A stretch of DNA of 64,000 nt from Hyphomicrobiales bacterium (GCA_002401855.1 NVUH01000016.1:1-64000); one strand, 5' to 3'; counted from the stretch's first letter, positions 8,723 to 17,637 are shown. Numbers and translations are program-made. The notes: a model not told the origin generated them from the letters alone.

Positions 8723-8920
8723 CACCCCAAGGGCACTTCCTCGCTTCGTTCACGGCGCAGCAAGCCCAATCTATCATGGTAAAAGAGTCCGAAGCCGATA
8801 GGCTGAGGCAAGGCCGACTGGCCGTCGCGCGGTTAGCGCGTAGCAAGCACGCGGAGGCGTGCGCCCGCAGGGGCTCACTAGCGTGCCTTAAGGCACGCGT
8901 AAAAATGCAAACTTCCAGAG
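8723..8920 (-). repeat. Family A repeat, truncated copy A3
   Basis: It holds the CACCCCAAGGGCACTT module, the GAGGCAAGGCCGACTGG core in minus orientation, a GC-rich palindromic module (AAGCACGCGGAGGCGTGC), CGTGCCTTAAGGCACG, and an intact right end AAAATGCAAACTTCCAGAG. The left inverted end and the AT-rich central block are missing. It sits in the convergent gap between mscL and pdxH. The rest of that 634-base gap holds the mscL terminator, copy B1 and one more fragment. Nothing is recognised in 9153-9239. Confidence 0.75.
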
Positions 8921-8922
8921 CT

Positions 8923-9043
8923 TAGGCAGGACACTGCCCAGTGATAACTGAAAAGTTGTGATGTAGAAATTTTGTGCAGGACTCGCAATCGTTGAGCCAG
9001 CATTTACCGCCGTTAAAGACATAAGAAAGTTAGCTGTACAGCC
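8923..9043 (+). repeat. Family B repeat, copy B1
   Basis: About 120 bp from GGCAGGACACTG to AGCTGTACAGCC. It matches the reverse complement of 30217-30337 along its length, with shared blocks such as GTTGTGATGT, GAAATTTTG, CCAGCATTT and GACATAAGAAAGTT. It abuts the end of copy A3, as the other copy abuts A6, so A and B form a repeated composite unit. No reading frame is conserved. Confidence 0.75.
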
Positions 9044-9094
9044 GATACTCGGGTACTTCATTTATACGTTCGCTTAAGCTCACTGTTGACACTT

Positions 9095-9152
9095 GCACCC
9101 CAAGAGCACTTTGTCGCTTCGCTCGGGCGCGCTCGTTCGCTGCGCTCTCTAG
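9095..9152. repeat. Family A fragment
   Basis: GCACCCCAAGAGCACTTTGT followed by CGCTTCGCTCGGGCGCGCTC and GCTGCGCTCTCTAG, which is the optional palindromic module seen in copies A2, A6 and A12, without the rest of the element. Followed by the GC-rich imperfect inverted sequence GGCAGCGGCTGCGAACGGCC. Confidence 0.6.
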
Positions 9153-9239
9153 CCGACCGCGCGTTAGACGGCAGCGGCTGCGAACGGCCGAACACGCACT
9201 CACTGAACGGCACGTAATTTGGAAACGAAGAGCCAAAAA

Positions 9240-9824
9240 TCACGGATAGAGCAAGCCTTCAGCCCACCCAGCATCGCCAAGCCGAAACTCCCGCCGCTCA
9301 TGCAGCCGAAAATCCTTCATCTGCATCACTTCAATACGCTGCGGCACCACCCGATAGCCCGACCAAAAATCAGGTCGATGCATTTTACCCAGCGGCAATT
9401 TCAACCCCTCTTTGGCCACACGCTTTAGCAAATGCCCATGACTCTCCAACCGTTGCGATTGCTTCGATGCCCACGCCCCCACACGGCTTTGCATCGGCCG
9501 GCTGTCAAAATAAGCATCCGCTTGTTCATCCGAAACCAACTCACAGACCCCTTCAATACGTATCTGCACATCCAACGCATCCCAATGAAAACACAACGAA
9601 ACCTTAGCATTCTCAGCAATCTCCCCGCCCTTACGAGACGATAAATTCGTATAAAAAACAAACCCTTGTTCATCCCATTCCTTCAACAGCACAGTGCGAT
9701 TAGACGGCTGACCATCGCCCGAAACAGTCGCCAAATTCATCGCATCAGGATATTTCACGTTTTTATTTTTCTTAGCTTTTTCAAACCAATATTCAAACAA
9801 TTCAAACGGGTTTTGTGCAACCAT
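9240..9824 (-). CDS. pdxH: Pyridoxamine 5'-phosphate oxidase
   Basis: PdxH is an FMN-dependent homodimeric cytoplasmic enzyme that oxidises pyridoxine- or pyridoxamine-phosphate to pyridoxal 5'-phosphate. The 194-residue product has the FMN-binding segment PSNRTVLLKEWDEQGFVFYTN at about 40-60, SRKGGEIAENAKVSLCFHW, the SRVGAWASKQS block, and the C-terminal substrate region RPDFWSGYRVVPQRIEVM. It is slightly shorter than the E. coli protein at the N-terminus. It stands alone, convergent with mscL and divergent from the MFS gene. Confidence 0.96.
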   Translation of the reverse strand: MVAQNPFELFEYWFEKAKKNKNVKYPDAMNLATVSGDGQPSNRTVLLKEWDEQGFVFYTNLSSRKGGEIAENAKVSLCFHWDALDVQIRIEGVCELVSDEQADAYFDSRPMQSRVGAWASKQSQRLESHGHLLKRVAKEGLKLPLGKMHRPDFWSGYRVVPQRIEVMQMKDFRLHERREFRLGDAGWAEGLLYP

Positions 9825-9936
9825 TTTTCACCTCAATTCCATCTTACCCACCAGTCTAATGCCATATCAACACAAAATCGAGTTCATTATACCCCTCACT
9901 CATCAAAATTTTTGACTATATAAATGCACCCAAACC

Positions 9937-11166
9937 ATGCTTAATGCACCCATGAATTCTCAAACAATAAAATCAACAAACCCAAAACTCAGTATATGGG
10001 TGCTCATCGCCATTGCCTCCATTGGCACTTTGGCGCTCAATATCTTTGTGCCCTCCATGCCCAGCTTGGTAACCAGCCTAAGCACAACCCAAAGCATGGC
10101 TCAGCTCACCCTCACTTTTTACCTATTGTCATTAGCGTTTGCACAGCTCATTGTCGGGCCATTATCCGATAAATACGGCCGCCGTCCCATACTCCTGCTC
10201 GGCATATTAATATACGTCATCGCCAGCCTCGCCTCAGCTTTTGCCATCAATATCGAAACCCTTATTTCCGCCCGTATCTTCCAAGCTTTGGGCGGCTGTT
10301 GTGGCATCGTCATCACCCGCGCCATCATCCGCGATGTTTATAGCAAATCCAAAGGCGTGGTTATCTTAAGCTACCTCACAGCCGCCATTACGTTGGCCCC
10401 CATGTTAGCCCCCATATTAGGTGCATTTCTCGATCAATGGGCAAGTTGGCGTGCCAGCTTTTATTTTGTCGCAGCTTTTGGTGTGCTCATCGGTCTCATC
10501 GCCCTAAAAGGCCTGTATGAAACCAATTTCAACCTCACCAAATCAATGAATTTTTCCACCATACCCGCCCAATATTGGTCATTGCTCAAAGAGCCAGAAT
10601 TTCTCGGCTATGCATTGGCTGTGGCATTTAACAATTCGGTATTTTTCAGCTTCATCGCTGGCGCACCCTTTATCATTGCCGATGTCATGCATCTAGGTCC
10701 CAGCACTTACGCATTTTATTTCCTACTCGTCAGCGGCGGCTACATGGCAGGTAACTTCCTAGCAGGTCGTTTTGCCAACAAAATCAAAACCCAAAAAATG
10801 ATCAATATCGGCATCATCATTATGCTGGTTGGCATCATGGCCGCCCTCTACGGCTATTCTATCGGCTATTCCCATCCAATCATCCTATTTGGCCCGATGG
10901 GCTTCATCGCCCTTTCAGCCGGCCTCATCAGCCCCAACGCCATAGCAGGTCTGCTCAATGTGCGGCCAGACATAGCTGGCACCGCCGCTGGTCTTTCGGG
11001 CTTCTTACAAATGTTATCAGGCGCTTTGGGCACATTTATGGTCGGCACATTCCACCAACAATCTGGTTTTTCCATGGTCGGGTTTATGACGTTTTTTGCC
11101 ATTCTCATGGTCATCAGTTTTTACGGCCTAGTCGGCCGCAAATCAAATAAGGCAGAAAATGCTTAA
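9937..11166 (+). CDS. MFS transporter, Bcr/CflA-like
   Basis: A 409-residue twelve-helix inner-membrane exporter. The signature after TM2, GPLSDKYGRRPILL, and the first-helix motif (LNIFVPSMPSL) followed by QLTLTFYLLSLAFAQL are characteristic of the Bcr/CflA drug:proton antiporter group, which exports bicyclomycin, chloramphenicol, sulfonamides and some amino acids. The substrate here is unknown. A second ATG at 9952 (MNSQTIKS) is an alternative start. It overlaps the next gene by 8 bp. The three genes 9937-13294 form one operon with no local regulator. Confidence 0.88.
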   Translation: MLNAPMNSQTIKSTNPKLSIWVLIAIASIGTLALNIFVPSMPSLVTSLSTTQSMAQLTLTFYLLSLAFAQLIVGPLSDKYGRRPILLLGILIYVIASLASAFAINIETLISARIFQALGGCCGIVITRAIIRDVYSKSKGVVILSYLTAAITLAPMLAPILGAFLDQWASWRASFYFVAAFGVLIGLIALKGLYETNFNLTKSMNFSTIPAQYWSLLKEPEFLGYALAVAFNNSVFFSFIAGAPFIIADVMHLGPSTYAFYFLLVSGGYMAGNFLAGRFANKIKTQKMINIGIIIMLVGIMAALYGYSIGYSHPIILFGPMGFIALSAGLISPNAIAGLLNVRPDIAGTAAGLSGFLQMLSGALGTFMVGTFHQQSGFSMVGFMTFFAILMVISFYGLVGRKSNKAENA

Positions 11167-12355
11167 ATCCGCCCCCCTTCAAATCAAAAAGCCCCACATC
11201 GCTATATTAATATTCCTCTCAGCATTAAGCCCTGTAGCGATGAATATTTTCATCCCCTCAATGCCCAATTTAACCGAAAGCTTAAACACCCAACACAACA
11301 TTGCCCAACTCACCCTGACGTTTTATTTAATCGCCTTCGCCATCGCCCAACTCATCCATGGCCCGCTATCCGATAGGTTTGGCAGACGCCCCATATTAAT
11401 CGCAGGCGTCATCATTTTCATCATAGCCAGTCTCGGCTGCGCGTTTGCCTATAATATTGAGCAACTCATCATTGGCCGTATCTTCCAAGCCGCAGGCGGC
11501 TGCGCAGGCATAGTGACCACCCGTGCCATTGTCCGCGATTTATACGAGCGCGATAAAGCCGCCAGTCTCATAGGCTATATGACCATGATCATGGCCTTAG
11601 CCCCGCTTATGTCCCCCACAATCGGCGGCTTTATCGACCAATATTCAGGCTGGCGCACCAGTTTTTATTTCGTCGCCATCATGGGCATCATCGCCTATAT
11701 TTTGGCGTTTAAATTCTTGCACGAAACCAATCATCAACCAATAGACAGCATTAATGTGAGAGAAATAGCCACCAAATATTTCACTTTGCTCAAAGAAAAA
11801 CAATATATCGGCTTTGTCTGCGGCATGGCTTTTTCCTCATCCGTGTTTTTCAGCTTCATCGCAGGCGCGCCATTTTTAGTCACCAAAATTCTAAATTTGG
11901 AACCCAGTGTTTATGGCTTTTATTTCGTCATGGTGTCATTCGGCTATATGGTTGGTAATTTCCTATCTGGCAAGCTCACCACCCGTTTGGGCAGTTATAA
12001 AATGTTCATGTTGTCCAATCTTGTGCTGATCATTGGCATGGCCATATTGCTGGTTGCAGCCTATGTCGGCATCAGCCAACCTGTCTATATTTTCGCCCCC
12101 ATGGCCATCGTTGCCTGCGCCAATGGCTTGGCCATTCCGTCAGCTATGGCCAGCGCACTTTCCGTCAGGCCCGAAATTGCTGGCACCGCCTCAGGCCTAG
12201 CAGGCTTCACCCAAATTGCCTTAGGCGCTTTTGCCACTTTCATCGTTGGCTATTTTCACAATGGCACCACAACCCCGATGATCACCAGCATGGTGGTTGG
12301 CGGTGTTTTAAGCATATTCTGCTTTGTAATCTTAGAAAAAAAAGATAGTGTTTAA
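11159..12355 (+). CDS. MFS transporter, Bcr/CflA-like (tandem paralog)
   Basis: A 398-residue protein closely paralleling the preceding gene: the same MNIFIPSMPNL first helix, QLTLTFYLIAFAIAQL, GPLSDRFGRRPIL loop, VFFSFIAGAP in the middle and RPEIAGTASGLAGF near the end. This is a tandem duplication that has diverged well beyond near-identity, so the two probably differ in substrate or partner as proton-driven exporters. Its ATG lies inside the end of the upstream gene, so translation is coupled. The next gene starts 6 bp after its stop. Confidence 0.88.
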   Translation: MLKSAPLQIKKPHIAILIFLSALSPVAMNIFIPSMPNLTESLNTQHNIAQLTLTFYLIAFAIAQLIHGPLSDRFGRRPILIAGVIIFIIASLGCAFAYNIEQLIIGRIFQAAGGCAGIVTTRAIVRDLYERDKAASLIGYMTMIMALAPLMSPTIGGFIDQYSGWRTSFYFVAIMGIIAYILAFKFLHETNHQPIDSINVREIATKYFTLLKEKQYIGFVCGMAFSSSVFFSFIAGAPFLVTKILNLEPSVYGFYFVMVSFGYMVGNFLSGKLTTRLGSYKMFMLSNLVLIIGMAILLVAAYVGISQPVYIFAPMAIVACANGLAIPSAMASALSVRPEIAGTASGLAGFTQIALGAFATFIVGYFHNGTTTPMITSMVVGGVLSIFCFVILEKKDSV

Positions 12356-12361
12356 TACATT

Positions 12362-13294
12362 ATGCTAAATAACAATTCCTTCAAAACCCTCCTGACCACC
12401 ATTCTCGCGCTCCTTGCCTTTGCCGCCAATTCTGTTTTGGCGCGTTTGGCGCTCGAAGTCCCCGATATAGATCCAGGCTCCTTCACCACCATCAGGCTCA
12501 TTTCTGGCGCCGTTATGCTGTCTATTTTGGTGCTCATCCTCCGCCCCAAGCAACCACCAAACACCCAAATCAGATACCCCATCAAAACTCTGTACCAAAA
12601 AGCCATGTTATTCGAGCTCGAAGCCCGCGGCAGTTGGACATCAGCTTTCATGCTGTTTCTTTATGCTGGCTGCTTTTCATTCGCTTATGTGGTATTAGAC
12701 ACCGCAACAGGCGCACTTATATTGTTTGGCGCCGTTCAAATCACCATGATTATAATGTCACTATTCTCAGGCAAAAAACTACATACCAGCGAGTGGGCAG
12801 GCTTGGTTTTGGCATTCATTGGCTTTATCTACCTTATATATCCCAATTTAGGCTCACCCACACTTTACGGTTTTATTCTCATGTCAATCGCTGGCATTGG
12901 GTGGGGCGTTTATTCCGTGCGGGGCCGCGATAGCCTCAACCCCTTGCTCGACACCACGTTTAATTTCATACGAGCGGTGCCATTTGCAGGCTTTTTTTCG
13001 ATGCTCAATTTATCGAATCTCAGCCTCGGCTCAGATGGCATTTATTACGCCATCATTTCAGGCGCACTCACCTCGGGCATTGGCTATGCCATCTGGTATG
13101 TTGCGCTTAAAAACCTGCAACTCACCACCGCAGCTGTGGTGCAATTGTCAGTGCCCATCATCGCCGCCATTGGCGGGGTGATGTTTGTCAATGAAAGCCT
13201 AACCTTACGACTAATCATTTCCACCGTCATTATTTTAGGTGGTATTTTGCTGGTAATTTTTGGCCGCGCATCATTCAAAATAAAAACCAAATAA
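12362..13294 (+). CDS. EamA/DMT family transporter
   Basis: A 310-residue ten-helix protein of the drug/metabolite transporter superfamily, with two EamA repeats (residues about 10-150 and 165-300). The second repeat ends with the usual LSVPIIAAIGGVMFVNESLTLRL and VIILGGILLVI stretch. Relatives export amino acids and other small metabolites. It closes a three-exporter operon, 6 bp after the second MFS gene. No substrate can be assigned. Confidence 0.85.
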   Translation: MLNNNSFKTLLTTILALLAFAANSVLARLALEVPDIDPGSFTTIRLISGAVMLSILVLILRPKQPPNTQIRYPIKTLYQKAMLFELEARGSWTSAFMLFLYAGCFSFAYVVLDTATGALILFGAVQITMIIMSLFSGKKLHTSEWAGLVLAFIGFIYLIYPNLGSPTLYGFILMSIAGIGWGVYSVRGRDSLNPLLDTTFNFIRAVPFAGFFSMLNLSNLSLGSDGIYYAIISGALTSGIGYAIWYVALKNLQLTTAAVVQLSVPIIAAIGGVMFVNESLTLRLIISTVIILGGILLVIFGRASFKIKTK

Positions 13295-13407
13295 ACTTAG
13301 TTTCTTATCTGCACTCACCATCACAATCCCGCTCAACACCGCAACTCCAAAAACTTGCTAAAAACTTAACTTGGGATTTGAATTTTCACAACATAGATGA
13401 TAAGAAT

Positions 13408-13419
13408 GTTAGCGCTAAC
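13408..13419. promoter_or_regulatory. LacI-family-like operator palindrome
   Basis: GTTAGCGCTAAC is a perfect 12 bp palindrome with a central CG/GC step, the shape of operators bound by LacI-family sugar regulators. It lies 66 bases before the aldehyde dehydrogenase start. No LacI-family gene is in the window. Confidence 0.45.
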
Positions 13420-13485
13420 TTTCATTCATGAAAACCAACCATTTTTCGGGCAATACTCATTAACCGACAAGAGATAGGAAATATT

Positions 13486-15012
13486 TTGACAGATTCTATA
13501 TTCACCCCCCATGGCAAACATCTCATTGCAGGCGAATGGGTCAGCAGCGACGCTAAATTCACCTCCACTCCCGCAAGCGGCGAATCTTTTGAATTTTCAG
13601 CCGCCAACCCCGCATTGGTCGATACCGCCGTACAAGCCGCCGAGCAAGCTTTTCTAAGCTATGGCTATTCATCCAATGCCGACCGCGCTAAATTCCTCAA
13701 CACCATCGCTGATGAAATTGAAAAACGTGCCGATCAAATCACCGAAATTGGCTCTAACGAAACAGGCTTGCCAACCGCGCGCCTACAAGGCGAACGCGGC
13801 CGCACAATGGGTCAATTACGTCTTTTCGCTGGCCACATAGAAGCTGGCGATTATCTCGACAAACGCTTCGATGAAGCCCTACCCGACCGCGCACCCTTGC
13901 CGCGCCCAGACTTACGCATGATGCAACGCCCCATTGGCCCTGTTGCCGTGTTTGGCGCCTCAAATTTCCCCTTGGCCTTCTCAGCTTTAGGCGGCGACAC
14001 AGCATCTGCTTTAGCCGCAGGTTGCCCCGTGGTCGTCAAAGCCCATAACGCCCACCCCGGCACCTGCGAAATCATGGCCGAAGCCGTGCATGCTGCCATT
14101 AAAATTTGTGGCATTCATCCAGGCGTGTTCAGCCTTCTCCAAGCCAATAGCCGCGATGTTGGCCAAGCTTTGGTAAAACATCCGCTCATCAATGCCGTTG
14201 GTTTTACCGGCTCATTAGGTGGTGGCCGCGCATTGTTCGATCTTTGTACAAGCCGCGAAACCCCCATTCCTTTCTTTGGCGAACTAGGCTCAGTCAACCC
14301 CATGTTCCTATTGCCCGAAGCTTTATCAGCCCGTGGCGATAGCTTGGCAACAGGTTGGGCAGGCTCACTCACCATGGGCGCAGGCCAATTCTGCACCAAT
14401 CCGGGTGTTGCCGTGGTCATAAAAGGTGCCGCAGCCGACTCTTTCATCAAAGCCACCACCGCAGCGCTTGAACCAATCGGTGCCCAAACCATGCTCACCG
14501 AAGGCATCGCACAAGCTTACCAAAGCGGCAATAAACTCATTTCCGAATCAACTGGCGTACAAGAATTGTTCACATCGACGTGTAATTTGCGCCAAGCCAG
14601 CCCTTATTTATACCAAACCACTGGTGACATCTGGTTGGCCAATGAAGCAATAACCGAAGAAGTTTTCGGCCCATTGGGAATCATCATCACCGTCAATGAC
14701 CAAGCACAAATGATTGAAATCGCTAATGGTTTAAAAGGCCAGCTAACCTGCACCTTGCATTTAGATGATGGCGACACGACGCTAGGCCAAAGCCTATTGC
14801 CAATTCTAGAGCGCAAAGCTGGCCGTATTTTAGCCAACGGATTCCCTACAGGGGTTGAAGTTAGCGACACAATGGTGCATGGTGGCCCATATCCAGCGTC
14901 CACCAATTTTGGTGCAACATCTGTGGGTACGATGGCAATCAGGCGTTTCTTACGCCCTGTCTGTTATCAAAATATCCCCGCAAGTCTGCTACCTGCAGAC
15001 CTAAAATCATAG
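13486..15012 (+). CDS. Aldehyde dehydrogenase, 2,5-dioxovalerate (ketoglutaric semialdehyde) type
   Basis: A 508-residue NAD(P)-dependent aldehyde dehydrogenase. The cofactor region is FGASNFPLAFS at about 150, GFTGSLGGGRALF at about 240 carries the glycine loop, the general base lies in FFGELGSVNP, and the catalytic cysteine in GAGQFCTNPG at about 300. The tail motif MVHGGPYPASTNF matches enzymes that oxidise alpha-ketoglutaric semialdehyde to 2-oxoglutarate in sugar-acid or hydroxyproline breakdown. The pathway is inferred, since no partner gene is adjacent. The start is TTG, chosen because of the AGGAA site 7 bases upstream and the family N-terminus. Confidence 0.85.
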   Translation: MTDSIFTPHGKHLIAGEWVSSDAKFTSTPASGESFEFSAANPALVDTAVQAAEQAFLSYGYSSNADRAKFLNTIADEIEKRADQITEIGSNETGLPTARLQGERGRTMGQLRLFAGHIEAGDYLDKRFDEALPDRAPLPRPDLRMMQRPIGPVAVFGASNFPLAFSALGGDTASALAAGCPVVVKAHNAHPGTCEIMAEAVHAAIKICGIHPGVFSLLQANSRDVGQALVKHPLINAVGFTGSLGGGRALFDLCTSRETPIPFFGELGSVNPMFLLPEALSARGDSLATGWAGSLTMGAGQFCTNPGVAVVIKGAAADSFIKATTAALEPIGAQTMLTEGIAQAYQSGNKLISESTGVQELFTSTCNLRQASPYLYQTTGDIWLANEAITEEVFGPLGIIITVNDQAQMIEIANGLKGQLTCTLHLDDGDTTLGQSLLPILERKAGRILANGFPTGVEVSDTMVHGGPYPASTNFGATSVGTMAIRRFLRPVCYQNIPASLLPADLKS

Positions 15013-15043
15013 CTGGAACCAAATCTAGTTGAGTGCGGGGGAC

Positions 15044-15122
15044 CTCATCTATGTTGATTGATAAGTGCTAAAATAAGCACAATATCCATCAACATAGATG
15101 GAGCACTTATTCACTTAAGTGC
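15044..15122. repeat. Nested inverted repeats after the aldehyde dehydrogenase
   Basis: An outer pair (CTCATCTATGTTGATTGAT, 15044-15062, against ATCCATCAACATAGATGGAG, 15084-15103) encloses a perfect inner hairpin GTGCT-AAAATA-AGCAC. A second hairpin GCACTTA...TAAGTGC follows at 15103-15122. There is no T run, so it is not a standard terminator. It could be a small palindromic mobile relic or a transcript-end structure. Confidence 0.6.
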
Positions 15123-15219
15123 CTCACTTCTAAGATAACATACCGATCACGGTTTTTTGAGATTACACACGACCAAAAATATTGCATAAAGATTCAGGTC
15201 AATTCAGCAAGGTCGCGGC

Positions 15220-15591
15220 ATGAAAAAACATCTCCCTCTCATCATTGCCATCTTGCTATTGGCTCTCGCTTATTTTACTGGCTGTAGCAAATATATAGGC
15301 CTAGCTTGGTATGGCAAAGCCACACTCATAGGCGGCGCAGGCGGTATTATCCTTGCACTTGCAGCCTATTGGTTTAATAAAAACAGCCTCAATATAACCC
15401 TCATCGCCCTATTCGCCATCACCGCCGCAATCACCTATTATTACGCCCGTATCTTTATCGATTCGGCCGATTTCGAGCCAACAGCAGGCTTTGTCTGGTA
15501 TATCGGCTATCACATTGGTGCGGCTTTATTCATTCCGACGGCGGCATATGTTTTGCAAAAAATTCTACCACAATCTGCGTCGACTGATTAA
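15220..15591 (+). CDS. Small four-helix membrane protein
   Basis: A 123-residue hydrophobic protein with a basic start (MKKH), a first helix ending in YFTGCSK, and three more membrane segments separated by short loops. FTGC resembles a lipobox, but the surrounding multi-helix layout argues for an integral membrane protein. I recognise no family. Its last 62 bases overlap the 3' end of the hydrolase gene on the other strand, so the two cannot both be expressed without antisense contact. Codon use is like its neighbours. Confidence 0.6.
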   Translation: MKKHLPLIIAILLLALAYFTGCSKYIGLAWYGKATLIGGAGGIILALAAYWFNKNSLNITLIALFAITAAITYYYARIFIDSADFEPTAGFVWYIGYHIGAALFIPTAAYVLQKILPQSASTD

Positions 15592-16852
15592 ACACTTCCT
15601 CACCACTAATTTTACCAACCGCACCCATAAATTTCATAATCGGCAACAAACTGCCCGCATCATGATAATTTAAATGCTGCGCGCCTGCAATCATATGAGT
15701 TTCAAACCCAGAACGAATAACTGGCTTTAAAAAATCCATACTGCCTTGGTTAAACTCACTATACATCATCAAATAAGCCGCATTTATCGGCGCCAATGGT
15801 GTCGCTGAAAACACACCACCATCCAAATTCACGACAGCTTTTATTTGGTTGTCAATCCTGCCCAATTCTGTCGCCACCCCGCCACCAACAGAAAGCCCAA
15901 TAGCCCCAACATTCTGCAAATCAATGACATTTTCAGCCGCCCCAACCATGCCAAGTGTTTCATCCAATTTACCCAACATAAACTGGCTGTCACCCGCCCG
16001 CCGCATCACAATACCCGCCATACCACTGCTATTTTGAATTTGTTGTAAAGTCAATTCTGCACGTTTTTCTTGGCTAATTTCATCTTTTGCCAAAATGGAC
16101 AATAACTGTTTATCCATAGCTTTTTCTGCATCACTCAAACCCGCTTGGACGCGTTTATATTCAACATCTTGCTCATCATGGCGCACGCTCAGCACCACAT
16201 AACCACGGCTCGCTAGCTCTTCAAGCAGACGGTTATTATCCGCTGCAATCGAAATAAGCGCATGGTTATATATAATCACAGGATATGGGGGTTTCGCCGC
16301 CAAAAACGGCATTTTAAGATAAGAATGGGTTTTTATATTTTTCAAATAAAGCGCTAAATATCTAACAGCAGCAGGAAATTTTTCATTCTTATAAAATTCA
16401 CTCCAAATCCCATCTCGTTTATATCGACCATATTCCCCGCCCGCAGGATACCAGATTTTTGCGAATAAATGCCGAACCTCATCACCATCTTGTCGTTCAT
16501 ATGCAGCAGATACAGTGCCAACATCATATTGACCCGTTGGTTTCGAAAGCTTTATCAGCGGCATATAATGGCTCAAGAACACCGACAATAATATAAGCAG
16601 AAACCCAAAAACATACCCCACTAATTTCATGATAATATGCACATCAAACTGCCAATAGTAGGCGGCAAACATGCCTAAAAAAGCAATATAAAACGGCAAC
16701 ATTTGCCACCGCCATGGCGTTAGAAATAGCTGCAACAAGATAAAAACCAATATAATCGCATAGGCCCAGCCAAAATCTAACTTTATCCAGCTGATGAGCA
16801 ATAATAAAACCCCACCAATATTTATCAATATCTCTAACAATGCCATGGTCAC
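15530..16852 (-). CDS. Membrane-anchored alpha/beta hydrolase (PAF-acetylhydrolase-like)
   Basis: A 440-residue protein with three or four N-terminal membrane helices (about residues 5-95) followed by an alpha/beta hydrolase. The YPVIIYNHALIS strand and oxyanion region, the nucleophile elbow GLSVGGG at about residue 315, and a late histidine in AGAQHLNYHD suggest a catalytic triad. Relatives hydrolyse short acyl esters of platelet-activating-factor type. The true substrate is unknown. It overlaps the upstream TetR gene by 4 bp, so that regulator probably controls it and itself. Confidence 0.78.
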   Translation of the reverse strand: MTMALLEILINIGGVLLLLISWIKLDFGWAYAIILVFILLQLFLTPWRWQMLPFYIAFLGMFAAYYWQFDVHIIMKLVGYVFGFLLILLSVFLSHYMPLIKLSKPTGQYDVGTVSAAYERQDGDEVRHLFAKIWYPAGGEYGRYKRDGIWSEFYKNEKFPAAVRYLALYLKNIKTHSYLKMPFLAAKPPYPVIIYNHALISIAADNNRLLEELASRGYVVLSVRHDEQDVEYKRVQAGLSDAEKAMDKQLLSILAKDEISQEKRAELTLQQIQNSSGMAGIVMRRAGDSQFMLGKLDETLGMVGAAENVIDLQNVGAIGLSVGGGVATELGRIDNQIKAVVNLDGGVFSATPLAPINAAYLMMYSEFNQGSMDFLKPVIRSGFETHMIAGAQHLNYHDAGSLLPIMKFMGAVGKISGEEVFNQSTQIVVEFFAKHMPPSE

Positions 16853-17505
16853 CGCCTACCTTGTTCCAAATACCCCATAACAAAATCTGCCAAGTTTTCT
16901 GCAAATTCTTCCGCACCCAACCCTAAATTCCATGAAGATTGCGCGTCATTATGCATTAGTTTTCCCAAAAACATCATGTTATAAAAATAGCTGACCATCG
17001 CCGCCACTTGCGCGATATTTCGCCCAGCCAATTCACCTGCCCATTGATTTAACATAGCCTCAAATCCGTGTAAGGCTCGTTTTTCTTGCGCCTGCCAATG
17101 CCCGCCCAGTAGCTCTGGCCGCAAACGCGAGTATAAATATGCAGGCCGCATCACATAGCTTAAAGCCTCAAATTGCCGCCATGCCGCAAGAGCTATCCGC
17201 AGCAAAACTTCACGTAAGTTTTCCGCGCTTTGCACATCAGGTTGGTTTTGCGCTACCTCATTCCACACCCGAACTTTCTCAATATATAAAGCAATTAAAA
17301 TCGAAATCAGCGCATCCTTATTCTCAAACCTTTGATATATAGACGCAGCCGATACACCTGCCGTGGTTGATAATTTGGCAATATTAATCACCTCAAAGCT
17401 CTCCACCTGCAAAAGCTCATCCATAGCCTGCATAATCTTATCACGGGTGATTTGCGACCTTTTCTGAACCGCCTTTTTAGCACCCTTTTCAACCAATAAA
17501 CCCAT
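16849..17505 (-). CDS. TetR family transcriptional regulator
   Basis: A 218-residue one-component regulator. The N-terminal helix-turn-helix spans about residues 17-65 (RDKIMQAMDELL ... TTAGVSAASIYQRFENKDALI), matching the TetR consensus. The C-terminal ligand/dimer domain is not one I can place. It is cotranscribed with the hydrolase gene (4 bp overlap). A perfect 25 bp palindrome begins 18 bases upstream of its start, an obvious candidate for autoregulation. It is divergent from the MarR gene. Confidence 0.88.
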   Translation of the reverse strand: MGLLVEKGAKKAVQKRSQITRDKIMQAMDELLQVESFEVINIAKLSTTAGVSAASIYQRFENKDALISILIALYIEKVRVWNEVAQNQPDVQSAENLREVLLRIALAAWRQFEALSYVMRPAYLYSRLRPELLGGHWQAQEKRALHGFEAMLNQWAGELAGRNIAQVAAMVSYFYNMMFLGKLMHNDAQSSWNLGLGAEEFAENLADFVMGYLEQGRR

Positions 17506-17522
17506 TCAACCTCCAAAAATAA

Positions 17523-17547
17523 ATATAAATATGATTCATATTTATAT
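17523..17547. promoter_or_regulatory. 25 bp perfect palindrome upstream of tetR
   Basis: ATATAAATATGA-T-TCATATTTATAT: 12 bp arms around one central base, beginning 18 bases before the TetR start. Size and position suit a TetR dimer-pair operator. Confidence 0.6.
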
Positions 17548-17559
17548 AAATAAAGCCCG

Positions 17560-17601
17560 TTTGTATAGGTAAAAGTTCATTTTGTATAGATAAAAACCCA
17601 T
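17560..17601. repeat. Two 21 bp tandem repeats in the tetR-marR spacer
   Basis: TTTGTATAGGTAAAAGTTCAT is followed directly by TTTGTATAGATAAAAACCCAT, with 17 of 21 positions the same and exactly two helical turns per unit. It sits between the two regulator palindromes and may be an additional binding array. Confidence 0.55.
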
Positions 17602-17637
17602 TTATCAAACCAACGGTTCATTTGACAAACTTAACCA

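Noticed and set aside
17560-17601. Short-spaced repeats as a CRISPR array
   Set aside because: Two 21 bp units are directly adjacent with no spacers. No array of repeats and unique spacers or any cas gene was seen anywhere in the window.
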